Below, in pieces: positions 21,433 to 33,000 of a DNA stretch of 54,166 nt. Below the pieces are notes generated by a model. The model made no database searches, was not told the origin of the DNA, and was given only the letters and a program-made list of their open reading frames with translations. This DNA is from Mnemiopsis leidyi (lineage: Eukaryota > Ctenophora > Tentaculata > Lobata > Bolinopsidae). The stretch lies in assembly GCA_000226015.1 (NCBI GenBank), contig JH153531.1, forward strand, positions 44,224-98,389, read 5' to 3'. The position numbers and the translations under genes were made by a program. Position 1 is the first letter of the stretch, and every line of letters starts with the position of its first letter.

Positions 21433-22703
21433 CTTTAGAAATATCTGTAAGTAGTGTCTTTAAAAACAAAATAACAGTTTCATGGTTGGATTTAGACGTT
21501 CAGTAGTCAGATCAATATACTCCGATTTGGTAATATTTAATTATACTGCAGCTTGTTTAAGTAACATAAATCTAAAAACAAAGAGGTCAATAACAATCAG
21601 AAGACTGTAAAGACAACAAAAATTCCGACCTGTGTAGCGTAACCTCGATAGCACAGCCTACCAGCTACATATCTTATCATGTAACATTCACCTAGTAAAA
21701 AGAGAACTGGTTAACATACCAAAGTTCTCTAAACGATTAAAAAAGCGATTGTTTCAAATATACAGGGTTAACCAAATATCATGGTGTTACTTGAAATGTA
21801 GTTAGCAACTAAAACATGTTGAGCCATGTCCGAACAATTCATTGATTTCGTATTTGTCTCAAGCACTACTCAATTACAAATTCACAGTAGTTCATGTTAT
21901 TACTTTAACACCACACCTTTCCTCCTATACATTTTTCAGAATAAAGTTTGGAAATGTCTGCACTGAATAAGCTCTAGTTGAAGAATGTAGACAAAGCATA
22001 GGCAGACATTTTGTCATAAAACATATTACCACATCTGTATAAATATAATTAAAATCGTACTAAAATAAGAACCTTCGGGGAAACGTTTCAGTATCACAAT
22101 CGTGGGGTTGTGTAGTAATAAACGGTTTTATAATAAAAGATGGTAAAAATTTTGAGTAAAAATTGAGATAATCATAGAGAACGGTATTTCCGGGAAGGAT
22201 CACAAATTTCATTTTTCTGGGCTGATCGGATCCCTGTCAGGTAGAATATGTGAGAACGTTTGACAACAAAGAGCTTAGCAGTACCACTGTGTTATTCAAA
22301 GCTAAAGGGGATAAAAATCTGGAAAATATGTGGCGCTTCCCCAGAAATAACGTTCCTCATAAGCACGCAAATTAATTAGCATAAGGTTCATTAAAAGTTT
22401 CTGTAAAACAATGGTCAGCTTACAACAAGTTCAATCTTCCCTGGAAAACAGGAAAGTAGTTCAATACGTCGGTACATTCGCCTTAACACATTCAGAGTCT
22501 GCATTCTGAACATTCTGAACATCCAATATGTGCATATTCAACATGCTCAGACAGAATGGTTGACTGTTCACATCGGAATGAGTCTACAACACTAAAGACA
22601 CTAGCACGGCTAGTATCTCGCTCCTAGACGCTGATATTCAATATTCCATTATAGATTGGAGAGATCATGACATTGGAACTAAAGGTGAAGTCAGTACTGC
22701 CTA
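21433..22703. other. Intergenic between FAM76 and YARS1
   Basis: About 1.27 kb downstream of the FAM76 stop and upstream of the YARS1 start, presumably holding the YARS1 promoter. TTACAG ends 12 nt before the YARS1 ATG. No other coding sequence or RNA gene recognised. Confidence 0.5.
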
Positions 22704-25700
22704 CTACGTCGAGTCAGTTTCCTCTGTGTCCATTAGTAGGGAGGTTGCGATGGCGGGTGCGATGGATTTACGTGACGGCGTAATGGACTTTAATTTCTTT
22801 GCCAGGGTAGCGTTGTGGTTCTTCACTTCCCGTATAATTTGCTGGGGTTTTTATTGTTAGTTGTTACTTGTTAGTCCACTTTTTAAAGGAAGAACTTCTA
22901 AAGATCAACTTCTAACCATTGTTTTATTAACTATTGTTTTATTAATAAAATCAGCAAAATGCTACGAAAATTGATGAAAACAACAAAAAGTAATACCTCC
23001 ATTCCCTCTATTCTCTTTATATGTTCGTGACCCTGATCTGTCAGTTTCTTCTGAAGTTTCTTCTCTAATTCCCACATTTCAGTTTTCTTCTCGTTCAAGT
23101 TCTTCGCTTTCTCTATCAGATCTCTATCTCGTGTATCTAACTGTCTTTTCAACTGGGCTATCTGGATTAATTTGGGTTTTACAATTCAAGAAAATGTTAA
23201 TAATGTTAACTTATAAAACAAGCCTAACTTAACATTTTGAAAAAAATCCACAATAATAGCACAGGCCGTTACGAATGTATTCTGATATAAATTTAGTTAC
23301 CTCTTCTTTGAGCTGAGTTGTAAGCAATATTGCTTCCATACTGTTATCTCTATCTTGTTCGGATTTATCGTCCATTGCACTATGTCCACACAAATCTACT
23401 TGCACTTCTGCTTCCTTTGTCGTTATCTTGTTTTTACATGCCCTAAAAGAAAACCATTGAGAATCCCTGAATCTATATAAGCATTGTTACTTTTAATGAG
23501 ATTGCCTTAACCGTCATGGCTTTAAACCATCCAGGCTGAATAACAAAGGTTAGCGCAGAGTGAGAAAAGTTTTAAGTTCGGATACTCCGGCCGACAAGTC
23601 TTAACTAACAACAATCCTGTATTGTTACTGGATTCACAGGTTTGTGCTTGATTTATCTAATGAATTGGCGGTTTAACTTGATTGTTTTATCGAAAACAGA
23701 CACGGGCCAACAAGTTTCAGTATGTCTAGCCCTTTGAGTGGGACACTGTCTAAGAGTGAAAGGCTTAGAAGCCCATTTATTTTAAGGAAATGAGAAATTT
23801 AACTCAAATACCCGATAACGATTTTAAAAATGTGAAAAGCACATGAATAAACAACTAACCTGTGAGCGGAGGAGGAGGCGTCATTGGACTCCTTCACTTT
23901 CTTACTCTTAGCAGAGGATTTACTGTTAACTATCTCAGCAGAACTTCTCTTGAACTTACCACTCCTGTGTAACTCCTTCTTGTATTTCAGAGTACACAGC
24001 AGACACAGTGCTTTGTTGTCTACCTGACAAAACAGGTGTTATGATCGGTGTTATGCTCATCAAGAGTTTGAGAAATATCAATATTCATTGCTCGACGGCG
24101 GTTTTTTAAAGACAGAACCTACTTTTTTCTTAGCCTCAAGTCCTTTGTCAAAATAAGCGTTCTTCTTGCACCCTTCGCAGCGTGAAGGTTTCCCATACTT
24201 TTCTTCAGCTGATTTACACCTTAAATATAGTTAATCACAGTTCTCTGTTCTTTAAACGGAATCTGCCACTTTTGTCGTAGGATCACGCTATTATCAAGCA
24301 TAGGTGCACAATATCTTGTCAATAAAATCGATTGGAGGTCACTGATCCAATGGGCAACCGGCTAGCTTGAGATCGAGACTCGAGTGACGAGCTAACATGA
24401 TGGCCGGGCCGGCCAGGCCGGCTAGCAGCTAGGCGCCTAGCCTCTATCAACTCAGCTAGCTCATTGCAGCGCGCGCACATGTGCGCGCACAACTTAAGCT
24501 TACAAAATGAATTGAGATGAATAAATGCCGTTGCGCCATACAAACTTAACAATTTTTTATGAAACTGCCCGAACACATAGCATACTTTCTTCAATCCTAT
24601 ATCTAGCGACTTTCATAGTATATTACAGCTGATCAAAACGCAAAAACTTACTGAAAACATTTGCTGCCTTTAAAAGCTGATGGAGTCTTGCACCAGTCAC
24701 AGGCTTTTGGCTGAAATAAGGAATACTATAGAAGGATTGAGAGAGGTTTTAGTTTCTGTGGATCTGCAGTATGGAATTGTCTTCCATATGAGATCAGAAC
24801 TTGCAATGATATGTTGATGTTTAAGAAAAAATTAAAATCTCATCTATTCATTAAAGCATTTGGAACGGCCTAATCATTTTATCATTTGGTATGTAATGTT
24901 TTCAATCTTCAAGTCTCTGTTACAACTATACACTTAGATCTTCATGATACCTATGTAAGCATAACTTTTGATGGTTGTGGTTAGATCTTAAGAATTTAAG
25001 ATTTTAAACCCGCTTTGGCTTTAAAGCGATTAATTAATTGTTTACTTATTATTATTATCAAAATGGCTTAAATTAATTAAATTTTGAATTAAGATAACAT
25101 CATTTGACTAAAAAATTCCAAAATTCCCATATCTCCAGTCTCATAATTGAGAAAAATAGTTCAACTTACATCTCCAAACTTGTTGAAATATTCTGAACAC
25201 TTTTTACAGGCTGGTTTACTTTTATTTATCTCACTGAAAGCAAAGTTAAGGCGCTAATGATTAATTTTACTTATTGGAACAACACTAATATAAGTTTACA
25301 AGCAAAAAGAATCATTCAATTTCTATAATTTACATGCGTATGTATATATAATTACGTAATCACCCGATAACGTAGAAGTCTATCTGGCAAAATGAGCACT
25401 TCTGATTAGGGAGGGTACGTCTGCATTCCTGAAGTAGATATGTTATAGCAAATCGGGAGGACAAAGTTCAAAAACATCTTAAAAAGCTTTTCATAAATCA
25501 TGATGTTTATTGTTTTAAAATCGTTGACTATTTTTAAGGAAATTGCAGAGTAATAAAAAATAACAGGGCAGACAGTGTGATAGAAATAGGAAAACTCGAG
25601 TTGGTTTTAAAAATTGGGAATTGGTTATAAAGAAGAACGAAAAGCGACAAAAACAGGTCAACTGTTACACCATCTTCATTAAAACATATCGAACAAAAAA

Positions 25701-28236
25701 GCAAATTATCATAACTGGATTTTTCTGACTGCAATAACTTCTACTTATGAAAGATTCTACAAACCGCAGTATACGTACATGACTACATTCAATAAGTTTG
25801 GGATTGCATTTAGATGGTAAATTGAGAACGTAGCAGGCAATATTCAGTTTATTGAATGATATGTCAGTCAATATCTACGTGTCGTCATGTACGAATACCC
25901 ATAAATACAAATAATTTCCAAATTCTTTTTACAAATCATTACTTACTCAAAAATTTACGCCAATAAAATCAGTTTTCATCAAGCAATTACAAACTTCCAG
26001 AGTGTTCCAATCTAAACGAGGTTATACAAATTACTTAGCACTGTATCTGGAGTTGACACAAAAGTGACAAACTTCGTTGCTAGTCACAATACTCCTGTTA
26101 CACAACAAACACTTAGTCCTCCGCAAACTCTCGTACGGTGGCGGCGAGGACGTCACATTTGGAGGGTTTGTACTGTCATACCAAACCACGTCCTGCGCAG
26201 AGTGTCCACTGTTGCTCAAGTTTTTCTCGAAGTCCGCGTTAACCACGTAGTCCGGCATACACTTGACACAGTACTCGGTGTCAGTGAGTTCTAGTATACA
26301 GTTACAAGTAGTGCAGTACCTGGTACAGTTGTGACAGTACTTCATGTCGTCTTCCCTGAAATTGTCACATAACCCACACCGCTGGTACAACGCGCTTAGT
26401 TGTTCCTCAGTGAGTTGTGTTGAGGGGATCCGGCGAGTTATTCTCTTTGCTTTTGTGCGTGCAGTTTGGTATCTTATCTGAGCAATTTCTCTCTGATTCA
26501 GACTTGAATCCTCGTGAGATAATATGAATTTGTAAAAGTTGGTGGCATCAACTGCTAGATCTAAAGCCTTGGCGTATTCCTTGTTAATCAAACTCTTTCT
26601 AGCCTCAAAGTACTGGTTGTCTGCCTGCTTCATGCAGTCATTAATGAACTTCTTCTTTTGCAACTTGTCCCCGTCTTTAAGCCCCAACATGCTCAATCCT
26701 GCGGTCACTTTCTCCTCAACCCCAGACACCATGGAGTCTAGGAAGTTCTTGTGGTTTTCAGAGGAAAAACCTGGTGAACTTCCCAGAACTTCGGAACTTT
26801 CTTGTCTGATAACTTCTGTTTTTACTCGTTTCTGTTTAACTTCGGTCGGAGATGCTGGAGCAAAGCATGCCAGTCGGTTTTTCAATCTGTGCTTCTCTTT
26901 GTGTCCCTTCACGTCTTTATATGCCTTGCTCAGAGCTGACGTCTTACCGGCAGTATTGGAGACAACTTTTTCTGGATACGGATTTGTGTAGAGTAAAACT
27001 AACGGTTGATACTTCCCCTTGACCAGCATCTTCTTTACCGAGTCCCAAGTAGCACCAACTTCTTTGACACACGCATCATCGTACAGCAGCCATTTCTTTA
27101 CCCCCGAGTGGAAGAAAAATGTGAAATAATGCATTCCATAGTAAACCATGATGCCAACTAACCTAAACACATTGCTTTTCCTTGCAGCTACATTTGCAAA
27201 CAAATCATCAAGATCTAACTCCAGTTCAATACAATCGGTCAACTTCTTTATAAGCACTGAGTCCACCTGTGAGTTAGGCCAAGCCAGTCCGACACAAAAA
27301 ACATCGGGTTTCTCCAACAGAGACACTTCAAGTTTACCCCTCCCAGAGCACTGCTCGCCCTCCGGTGCCGGGCAGGGTTTGGAGCTGGAGGTGGACTGAT
27401 GGAGGAGAGTGGCGAATGTGAGGGAGGTGTCCGCAGTGTGACGGTCTGTGAGGGAGGAGACTGAGGTGTAGAAGATAAACTGGTCGAAGGTCAGGGGTTC
27501 TGAGGAGGCTTTACAGACGCAGCGGTCTTGTTCAACGAGAGTCATTGAGAAGAGCCGATGTGAGATACATTTCTCGGAGATACAGAGACTTTCAGTGGTT
27601 GAGTCAGAGAGAGATATGTGCAGGTTGTGTAGGATACCCTCAAAACACTCTGCCGCGTCTTCCATGAAGCCTATCTGAAATCGGTTGTCGCTCTCGTAGG
27701 ATTTAGCCAGCGCGTTGCGCAGCACATCTGGCGTGACTGGACCTTGGTCGTGAAACTGATAATGTGCAGCTAGAGTCAGTAAACTGCAGAAGATACAGGA
27801 GATATTGTTATCTGCACACTGGTGCTTGTTGATGACAACAAAAGAAGCTCTGAAATGATCTAAGTTCCAAATTGCCTGGACAGCACAGTTAAGGAAGCAG
27901 TTATTTGCTCCGATGTCGTTCGTCATCCCCCTGATGGCTGCTTGCTCGCTGTTCCCGGGGGACACTGGCGACTGGCAGCGTACCAGTATTTTGTCTTGTG
28001 TCATCGCTCATTCGCTAACTAGACTGTGGGTGTGTGTATTAGTGTGACTCCAGATCTAAGAGACACAGAAGCTATCCACTAACACTTACAAACCCGCTGG
28101 TGCCATGCATGTCTATATATTCTTATTTCTTAGTCTTTGGAAAGTAGAAACTAACCTTGCAAAGATGCTGGGGTCCTGAGAGTTCAGCTGAAGCGTGTTT
28201 TATGTTACAGTTACCACAAACTTTAGTAGCAGCCAT
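22704..28236 (-). CDS. FAM76: FAM76 family nuclear protein, nine exons
   Basis: Nine exons in consistent phase: 28236-28156, 25428-25364, 25233-25170, 24710-24652, 24219-24123, 24023-23860, 23442-23301, 23161-22997 and 22841-22704. They give 324 aa, close to vertebrate FAM76A/B (about 307-339). The N-terminal half has the family's serial CxxC pairs (VCGNC, KCSFC, CKKC, CDWC, RCEGC, LCLLC), likely zinc-binding. The C-terminal part is a charged coiled coil (IAQLKRQLDTRDRDLIEKAK). FAM76B is a nuclear-speckle protein in vertebrates; the molecular role is poorly defined. Intron 1 (28155-25429) is long because it contains the USP53/54-like gene, while most other introns are 130-450 bp. AATTCAG ends one base before the ATG. 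Confidence 0.92.
24400..24492. other. GC-rich patch with an 18-bp perfect palindrome in a FAM76 intron
   Basis: A GC-rich island (GGCCGGGCCGGCCAGGCCGG, then CTAGGCGCCTAG) in AT-rich intron sequence, ending in the perfect palindrome GCGCGCACATGTGCGCGC at about 24470-24487. No coding signal. It may be a local hairpin-forming relic of a repeat. Confidence 0.6.
24742..24873 (+). mobile_element. LINE fragment, C-terminus of a reverse-transcriptase ORF, in a FAM76 intron
   Basis: The plus strand encodes RGFSFCGSAVWNCLPYEIR, then FKKKLKSHLF, before a stop. This is the typical C-terminal end of CR1/L2/RTE-type LINE polyproteins (xFSFxGxxxWNxLPxxIR…FKxxLKxxLF). It is followed by an AT-rich tail with TTATTATTATTA near 25045. 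Antisense to FAM76. Confidence 0.7.
26031..28004 (-). CDS. USP53/USP54-like ubiquitin-specific protease, intronless, nested in FAM76 intron 1
   Basis: Single 657-aa frame, ATG at 28004. Residues ~25-345 are a USP domain: catalytic Cys36 in GANNCFLNCAVQ, FMEDAAECFEGIL, the His box MHYFTFFFH and LLYDDACVKEVG. These match USP53/USP54 (GQNSCFLN, DDAAECFE, DDANVKEIG). USP53/54 were long called inactive but are now reported as K63-directed deubiquitinases; Cys and His are both kept here. Vertebrate homologues exceed 1,000 aa, so this one is short. Its C-terminus adds a Cys-rich segment (CGLCDNF…YCHNC…YCTTCNC…YCVKC) and a second pair (CLLC…CHFC), likely zinc-binding. An out-of-frame ATG lies 7 nt upstream. 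The whole gene sits in FAM76 intron 1, same strand. Confidence 0.85.
   Translation of the reverse strand: MTQDKILVRCQSPVSPGNSEQAAIRGMTNDIGANNCFLNCAVQAIWNLDHFRASFVVINKHQCADNNISCIFCSLLTLAAHYQFHDQGPVTPDVLRNALAKSYESDNRFQIGFMEDAAECFEGILHNLHISLSDSTTESLCISEKCISHRLFSMTLVEQDRCVCKASSEPLTFDQFIFYTSVSSLTDRHTADTSLTFATLLHQSTSSSKPCPAPEGEQCSGRGKLEVSLLEKPDVFCVGLAWPNSQVDSVLIKKLTDCIELELDLDDLFANVAARKSNVFRLVGIMVYYGMHYFTFFFHSGVKKWLLYDDACVKEVGATWDSVKKMLVKGKYQPLVLLYTNPYPEKVVSNTAGKTSALSKAYKDVKGHKEKHRLKNRLACFAPASPTEVKQKRVKTEVIRQESSEVLGSSPGFSSENHKNFLDSMVSGVEEKVTAGLSMLGLKDGDKLQKKKFINDCMKQADNQYFEARKSLINKEYAKALDLAVDATNFYKFILSHEDSSLNQREIAQIRYQTARTKAKRITRRIPSTQLTEEQLSALYQRCGLCDNFREDDMKYCHNCTRYCTTCNCILELTDTEYCVKCMPDYVVNADFEKNLSNSGHSAQDVVWYDSTNPPNVTSSPPPYESLRRTKCLLCNRSIVTSNEVCHFCVNSRYSAK
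28005..28035 (-). promoter_or_regulatory. Acceptor-like site before the nested USP gene
   Basis: The minus strand reads ACACACCCACAG (CAG ending at 28024), then TCTAG, then about 15 nt to the ATG at 28004. A pyrimidine-rich stretch with two AGs lies inside FAM76 intron 1, a possible spliced-leader or alternative acceptor. Confidence 0.3.
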
Positions 28237-28654
28237 TCTGAATTCTTTCGGTACAATTGTCACTATAATGGTTAGTATGGTATTATAAGGAAATAAAATC
28301 GTTAAAATGTCTCTACATTCTACCGCTAAAATATTTGGGACAAATTCTGGAGTTAAAGGTAAAAATGTTTAATAGTAGATGCTAATATCAATGTGTACTG
28401 TGTAGCCAAAAAGAGTCGACTTTCTGAAACATAAATAGGGATCAATCAATCATAATTATAAAACGTTAGCTTTTATAGTAAGAGAAAGGTCGCAAATTTG
28501 ACAGCATTGTAAGAATAAACACTCAATAGTCATTACTCATTCAGCAGTTTAAAAGGTGTATTCAAAATATATTCTTTTTGTTGAACTGTAGAAGCCAAAC
28601 AACCTATTTAAACAAATTAAGAAAGAACACAAGCTCAACAATTAAATCACAGTA

Positions 28655-29632
28655 CTATTCGCGTTTAAGTTTAAACCTTTCCAACAATCGCTTTCCAGCC
28701 TGAGTTGACAAAATATTATAACAGGTTGACCCTGACAGAAACAGAACAGAAAACAGGAGGACCCAGTCAAAGGAATGTAAAAGTTGCACCCCCTCATGAT
28801 CAGATTCCAGTAATTCCAGGGGAGAAGCAGGAGTCAAGTCAGTAACGTTAGCAACATACCCGGCCATGGATGTGATGTTTGTGAGAGTTACCGGCATCTT
28901 CTGTAAGGGACGGGAGTTGAAGAAGAACATGACGGTAGGAGTACCGACAGCTCCAAACTGGATACAGGAGCTGGAGTAGGAGGTTATCTTCACGGCAATG
29001 ACGCTGAGTTGGGGGAACACTCGCGCTACTGCTTTGTACGCGGGGAGGATGTTTACACTGAACCTACAATATGGACTGTAGAACAAAACTAGTCCACACC
29101 CGGTTGTCTTGTTCAGCTCCTTCATTAGAGAACTTTCTGGAACGTAGCTAACTGTGGTAGAGGTCTCGTTTGTAGGTAGACATTTGTACTTCTTGACTTG
29201 TTCGCTGTCCTTTAAACCTTTCTTCATGACAAAGTGACTGTCGTTATCCACCTCCTCGAATAGAAATGCCAGGGTACGTTTGACTGGCATGTAGAAGTAT
29301 TTGAAGATGAGAGTTTGGAGGCCGATAAAGTTGCGTTTCTTGGGAAGGATACCCCTAGAGTTAGCAGTCTCTGAGGAGGAGGAGGTTTGGGATTCAGTAG
29401 GAGGAACCTCGTGTGTTGCAGGTGACTTGTTGTTGAGGAGACGATCTAGAGCAGGAGGAACTGGACAATCAAGTTCATTTGAGTCTATTTCATTTGAATT
29501 TAGTTCATTTGACTTTGGTTCATTCGTAGATAGTTCACGCGGGTTTAGATCATTTTCTAACTCACTAGTAGTGTCTGTGGAGGAATGGACGCCCGTCAAC
29601 AACAGGAAAGAGAGGAAGAAAAACGCAAACAT
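28655..29632 (-). CDS. TXNDC15: TXNDC15-like thioredoxin-domain membrane protein, intronless
   Basis: 325-aa single frame with ATG at 29632 and a signal peptide (MFAFFFLSFLLLTGVHS). A Ser/Asn/Glu repeat follows (SNELNSNEIDSNEL, ~36-55). The thioredoxin domain (~180-265) has LVLFYSPYCRFSVNILPAYK. The active site reads CRFS, with one Cys as in vertebrate TXNDC15 (CPFS), so classical dithiol chemistry is not expected. A C-terminal membrane helix (FDWVLLFSVLFLSGS) precedes a basic tail. Vertebrate TXNDC15 is ~360 aa and is tied to the ciliary transition zone and ER. It lies 416 bp downstream of URB2 and 418 bp upstream of FAM76, all on one strand. Confidence 0.88.
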   Translation of the reverse strand: MFAFFFLSFLLLTGVHSSTDTTSELENDLNPRELSTNEPKSNELNSNEIDSNELDCPVPPALDRLLNNKSPATHEVPPTESQTSSSSETANSRGILPKKRNFIGLQTLIFKYFYMPVKRTLAFLFEEVDNDSHFVMKKGLKDSEQVKKYKCLPTNETSTTVSYVPESSLMKELNKTTGCGLVLFYSPYCRFSVNILPAYKAVARVFPQLSVIAVKITSYSSSCIQFGAVGTPTVMFFFNSRPLQKMPVTLTNITSMAGYVANVTDLTPASPLELLESDHEGVQLLHSFDWVLLFSVLFLSGSTCYNILSTQAGKRLLERFKLKRE

Positions 29633-30048
29633 TCTCGTCTTTCAATGTTCCGGGAAAGAAAACGTTTGTTGTTATGTGGTTTACTACATTTTGTTATACC
29701 GCTGACATGAACCCTGAGATGTTCGATAATTAACAGATGGTTGTATAGAAATAGGTATTAGGTAGGCAAGTTTGGTTGATAGAGATGAAAGAAGAAAATA
29801 TTTTGCATGTGACGCTGTTTGTAATCGACAGATTTAAATTTAGGTGACAACTCGGTTTAAAGTAAAGATATGGCAGTAACATTAGTTAGCAATAAAAAAT
29901 AACAGTTCATCCTTATCTTATGTCTTTAACGAAATAAATTAGATCTCAATGTAAAATGTACCTTATCCCCTCAATAAGTTAATTAAAAACAATTAAATAT
30001 CTCACATCTGGACTGTACTGCTACAGCCTACAATGTATATAACGTCCA

Positions 30049-33000
30049 CTACGTCTTGCCCTGATACTTGATGTTCTGTTTATAATGACTCTGCAACTGC
30101 AAGAACAACTGTCTAGCCGGTTGAGACAAGCGCGCTTGTAGATATTGTAAACCGTGTACCAGACAGACATCAAACAGAGGGTACACTGCCGGGGTTATAT
30201 CCTTCACTAAAACTGGGTTACTTTTACTAACATACTCAAATATGTTACATAGAATGTAGGGGACGTGGTGGCGCGCCACATCTTTTTGTTTAGAAAGGAG
30301 CTCACTTGCGCGCACAATGTTTGAGATGGTCTGAGGAGCGTGGATGTAACTTTCGTTTGCAATGAGCTTCAAAATTGAGTTGTAGATTGTGTTGAACAAG
30401 TGTACAGGGTAGTTGTGATGTACAAGACACAGCAGACATTTTGATAGGAGCTGAGCATCCTTACAACCCACTTTTAAGGTGTTCATTACTTGAACTTTAC
30501 TCAGTTTGTTGATAAACTTGGGGATTAGAGAGACTGGGACGGTTTCACACGATATTGCTTCAACCAAGTTGGGTTCAAACTTAGTATGGTGAAGAAGAAA
30601 CTCTGCGTTTTTGTTTGGGAGGCTTGATATTAATGTTTCAATGAAAACTTTATTTGTAGTTTTCAAGTCTATTTCACTCTCATTTAGGAGATATAACCCA
30701 TCGTTTTCGTTCAGAAGTATTTCAGTAAAATTGATAACCTGATTTTCAAGGTTATCCAGAAGGTTCTGAGTCAGCTTAATCTTGTATTTAAATCCGAGAC
30801 TGGAAGTTCTTAGTAGAGACAATGCGATAGCAAAACAAGAAGATTGAAGTTCCTCTGAACTAACTAATGCCTTTACATCATGCAAGAGGAGAGTTGCGAG
30901 ATTGAAAACCCCACACAGCAACTCACATTGGGCAACTTTATCTGGCATCTGTTTGACAGAATTGTCGGTTCCAACAAGAATACCTGAGATACTTTTCCAA
31001 AGAAACATTAGATCTTGATGATATCTAGATGCCGCAACTTTGTTAGTGCACAGTTCTTTGACTAGCACACCCACAATGTTAGAATGTTGTTCAAGTGACC
31101 TTTCTCCAAGATATTTGATAAGATCTCCCAGATCCACACTGCTCATAGAAACGCCGACACTCAGATACATCTCAACAAACTCGCTAAATCCAGACTTATC
31201 ATAAGATAATATCTCTGATAGTATCTGACCAGAGTGCTTCCCAAACACGGCCGGGAGGGGAGTTAGTGGGGGAGGAGGTCTACAGAACCGACCTAGAAAC
31301 GCTGTTACCCCTACTTTAGAATCATTTTCGCGGGAGACGTTTTTATCTCGACAAAGATAGTCCTGTCTCAAGAGCTGCCATGTTGTTACGACAAGTTTGA
31401 GATAGGATGAGTTGAAGGACAGTTGAGAAAGAAGATATAGTTTGCTTTGCACATTTTGTATATTTGCGTAGGAATCAGTTGAGCAAAGTTCAGATTTAAT
31501 GATTTCTCTAACTAAATTGAGGGTTATATCTGTTAGTGGATCGAGAGGACTCTGCTTTTCCGTGCCGATGAACTCTTGTGAAACATGATTTATTATCACA
31601 GAATGAAGATCGTTACATCTGCTGAAAACTTCACTTTCAATAAACCAGCTGTACTTAGCAGGCGAGGATACCAGTAATTCAGCCACTGTTGTCATGTGCT
31701 CAGCGGTCATGTGATTGAACATGAAAACAAATTCAGATAAGATAACATCAGGGTATGAGCTGATAGCGGAAAGAATTAGGGTAACTTTTTCTGTCGGATT
31801 GTCGCTGTAATGAAGACTTTTAATGAGGAGTTTTATTTCTTCTTCGCTAAAGGGAGTCAGTGCTTCTACCTGTAGAGAAAACTTATCAGTAATATTGTTG
31901 TGGGAGTGTGGGGTAGCTTTCACATTCCAAAAATTTAAAACATCGGCAAAATAAAATTGCAATTTGAATTTTAACCGTTAAAAGCGGTCAACTAACGTTG
32001 AACGGGTGAATGGAAGGAATCTGGTCGAATATTACTGCCGAGTTGAAGTAAAGTTGGAGAGATTTCCCAGAAGATGCGGGTAAACTCATAGTTATCTGGA
32101 AAATAATCAATCTTATCGACAAGCGTGAAGCGAAGCTATCAAAGATCAACTTGAAATTTATCAATGAGACAGTACAAGTTAAAATAACTTTTTGCAGAAT
32201 ATATGATATAATTCGAATCCATTCTTTGATTTTGAAAAACCTCCTATTTAAGTTTTAACTTACTCCATGGATCTTGTGTATCACATCGCTAGGAATCTTA
32301 ACCCGACAGTTACACAGTAAAACTGAGGTGCAATCCGCCACAAACCCACACATCTTCTCATCACATACTCTCTGTCTTTTGGGCAGGCTGTCATGTGATC
32401 CGTCTCGTAAAACTGTTAAGTTATCTGATCCTACATGTGCTGGAGTGTTTGTGTGACAGCTTGGTTTGTCTGTACAAGTGTCTGTACAGTTGTCGGCAAG
32501 AGCAGCAGTCAGTAGTTCTAGGAGGGTTAGCAGTTGTTGTTCTGGAAGTTTACTGCCCACTTCTGCCAGCTTCGATCTAGAAATTTAAAGATTATCGAGA
32601 TGTGAAAAACATTATAAGAGAGTTTTACTGCAAGGTTTTCTACAGCAACTTGATATCATTATGTCGTAATAATAAATCAACATTAAACTTAAGCAAGGAA
32701 GATGTTTAGGCAAGAACAAATTAAAGCTAAATTAACTATTTTTAGGCAAGAACAAAATAAAGCTAAATTAAATCTTCAATTCAGCTAACCTAAACTCCTC
32801 TCCTAACGAGATACGAGGATTGTACCGCAACAAAATCTCCTGAAACAACACAACAACTTTCCCGATCTTATGGTAAGTGTCAACAAGATGTCCCAACAGG
32901 ACATCATCACACCGCAGCAGGGCGTAATCTAGCACTACGATAGAGTAGTTGAGGGGCAGAACTGCTGCTGCCGCACGACAGTATTCTTCTTCAGGTAGTG

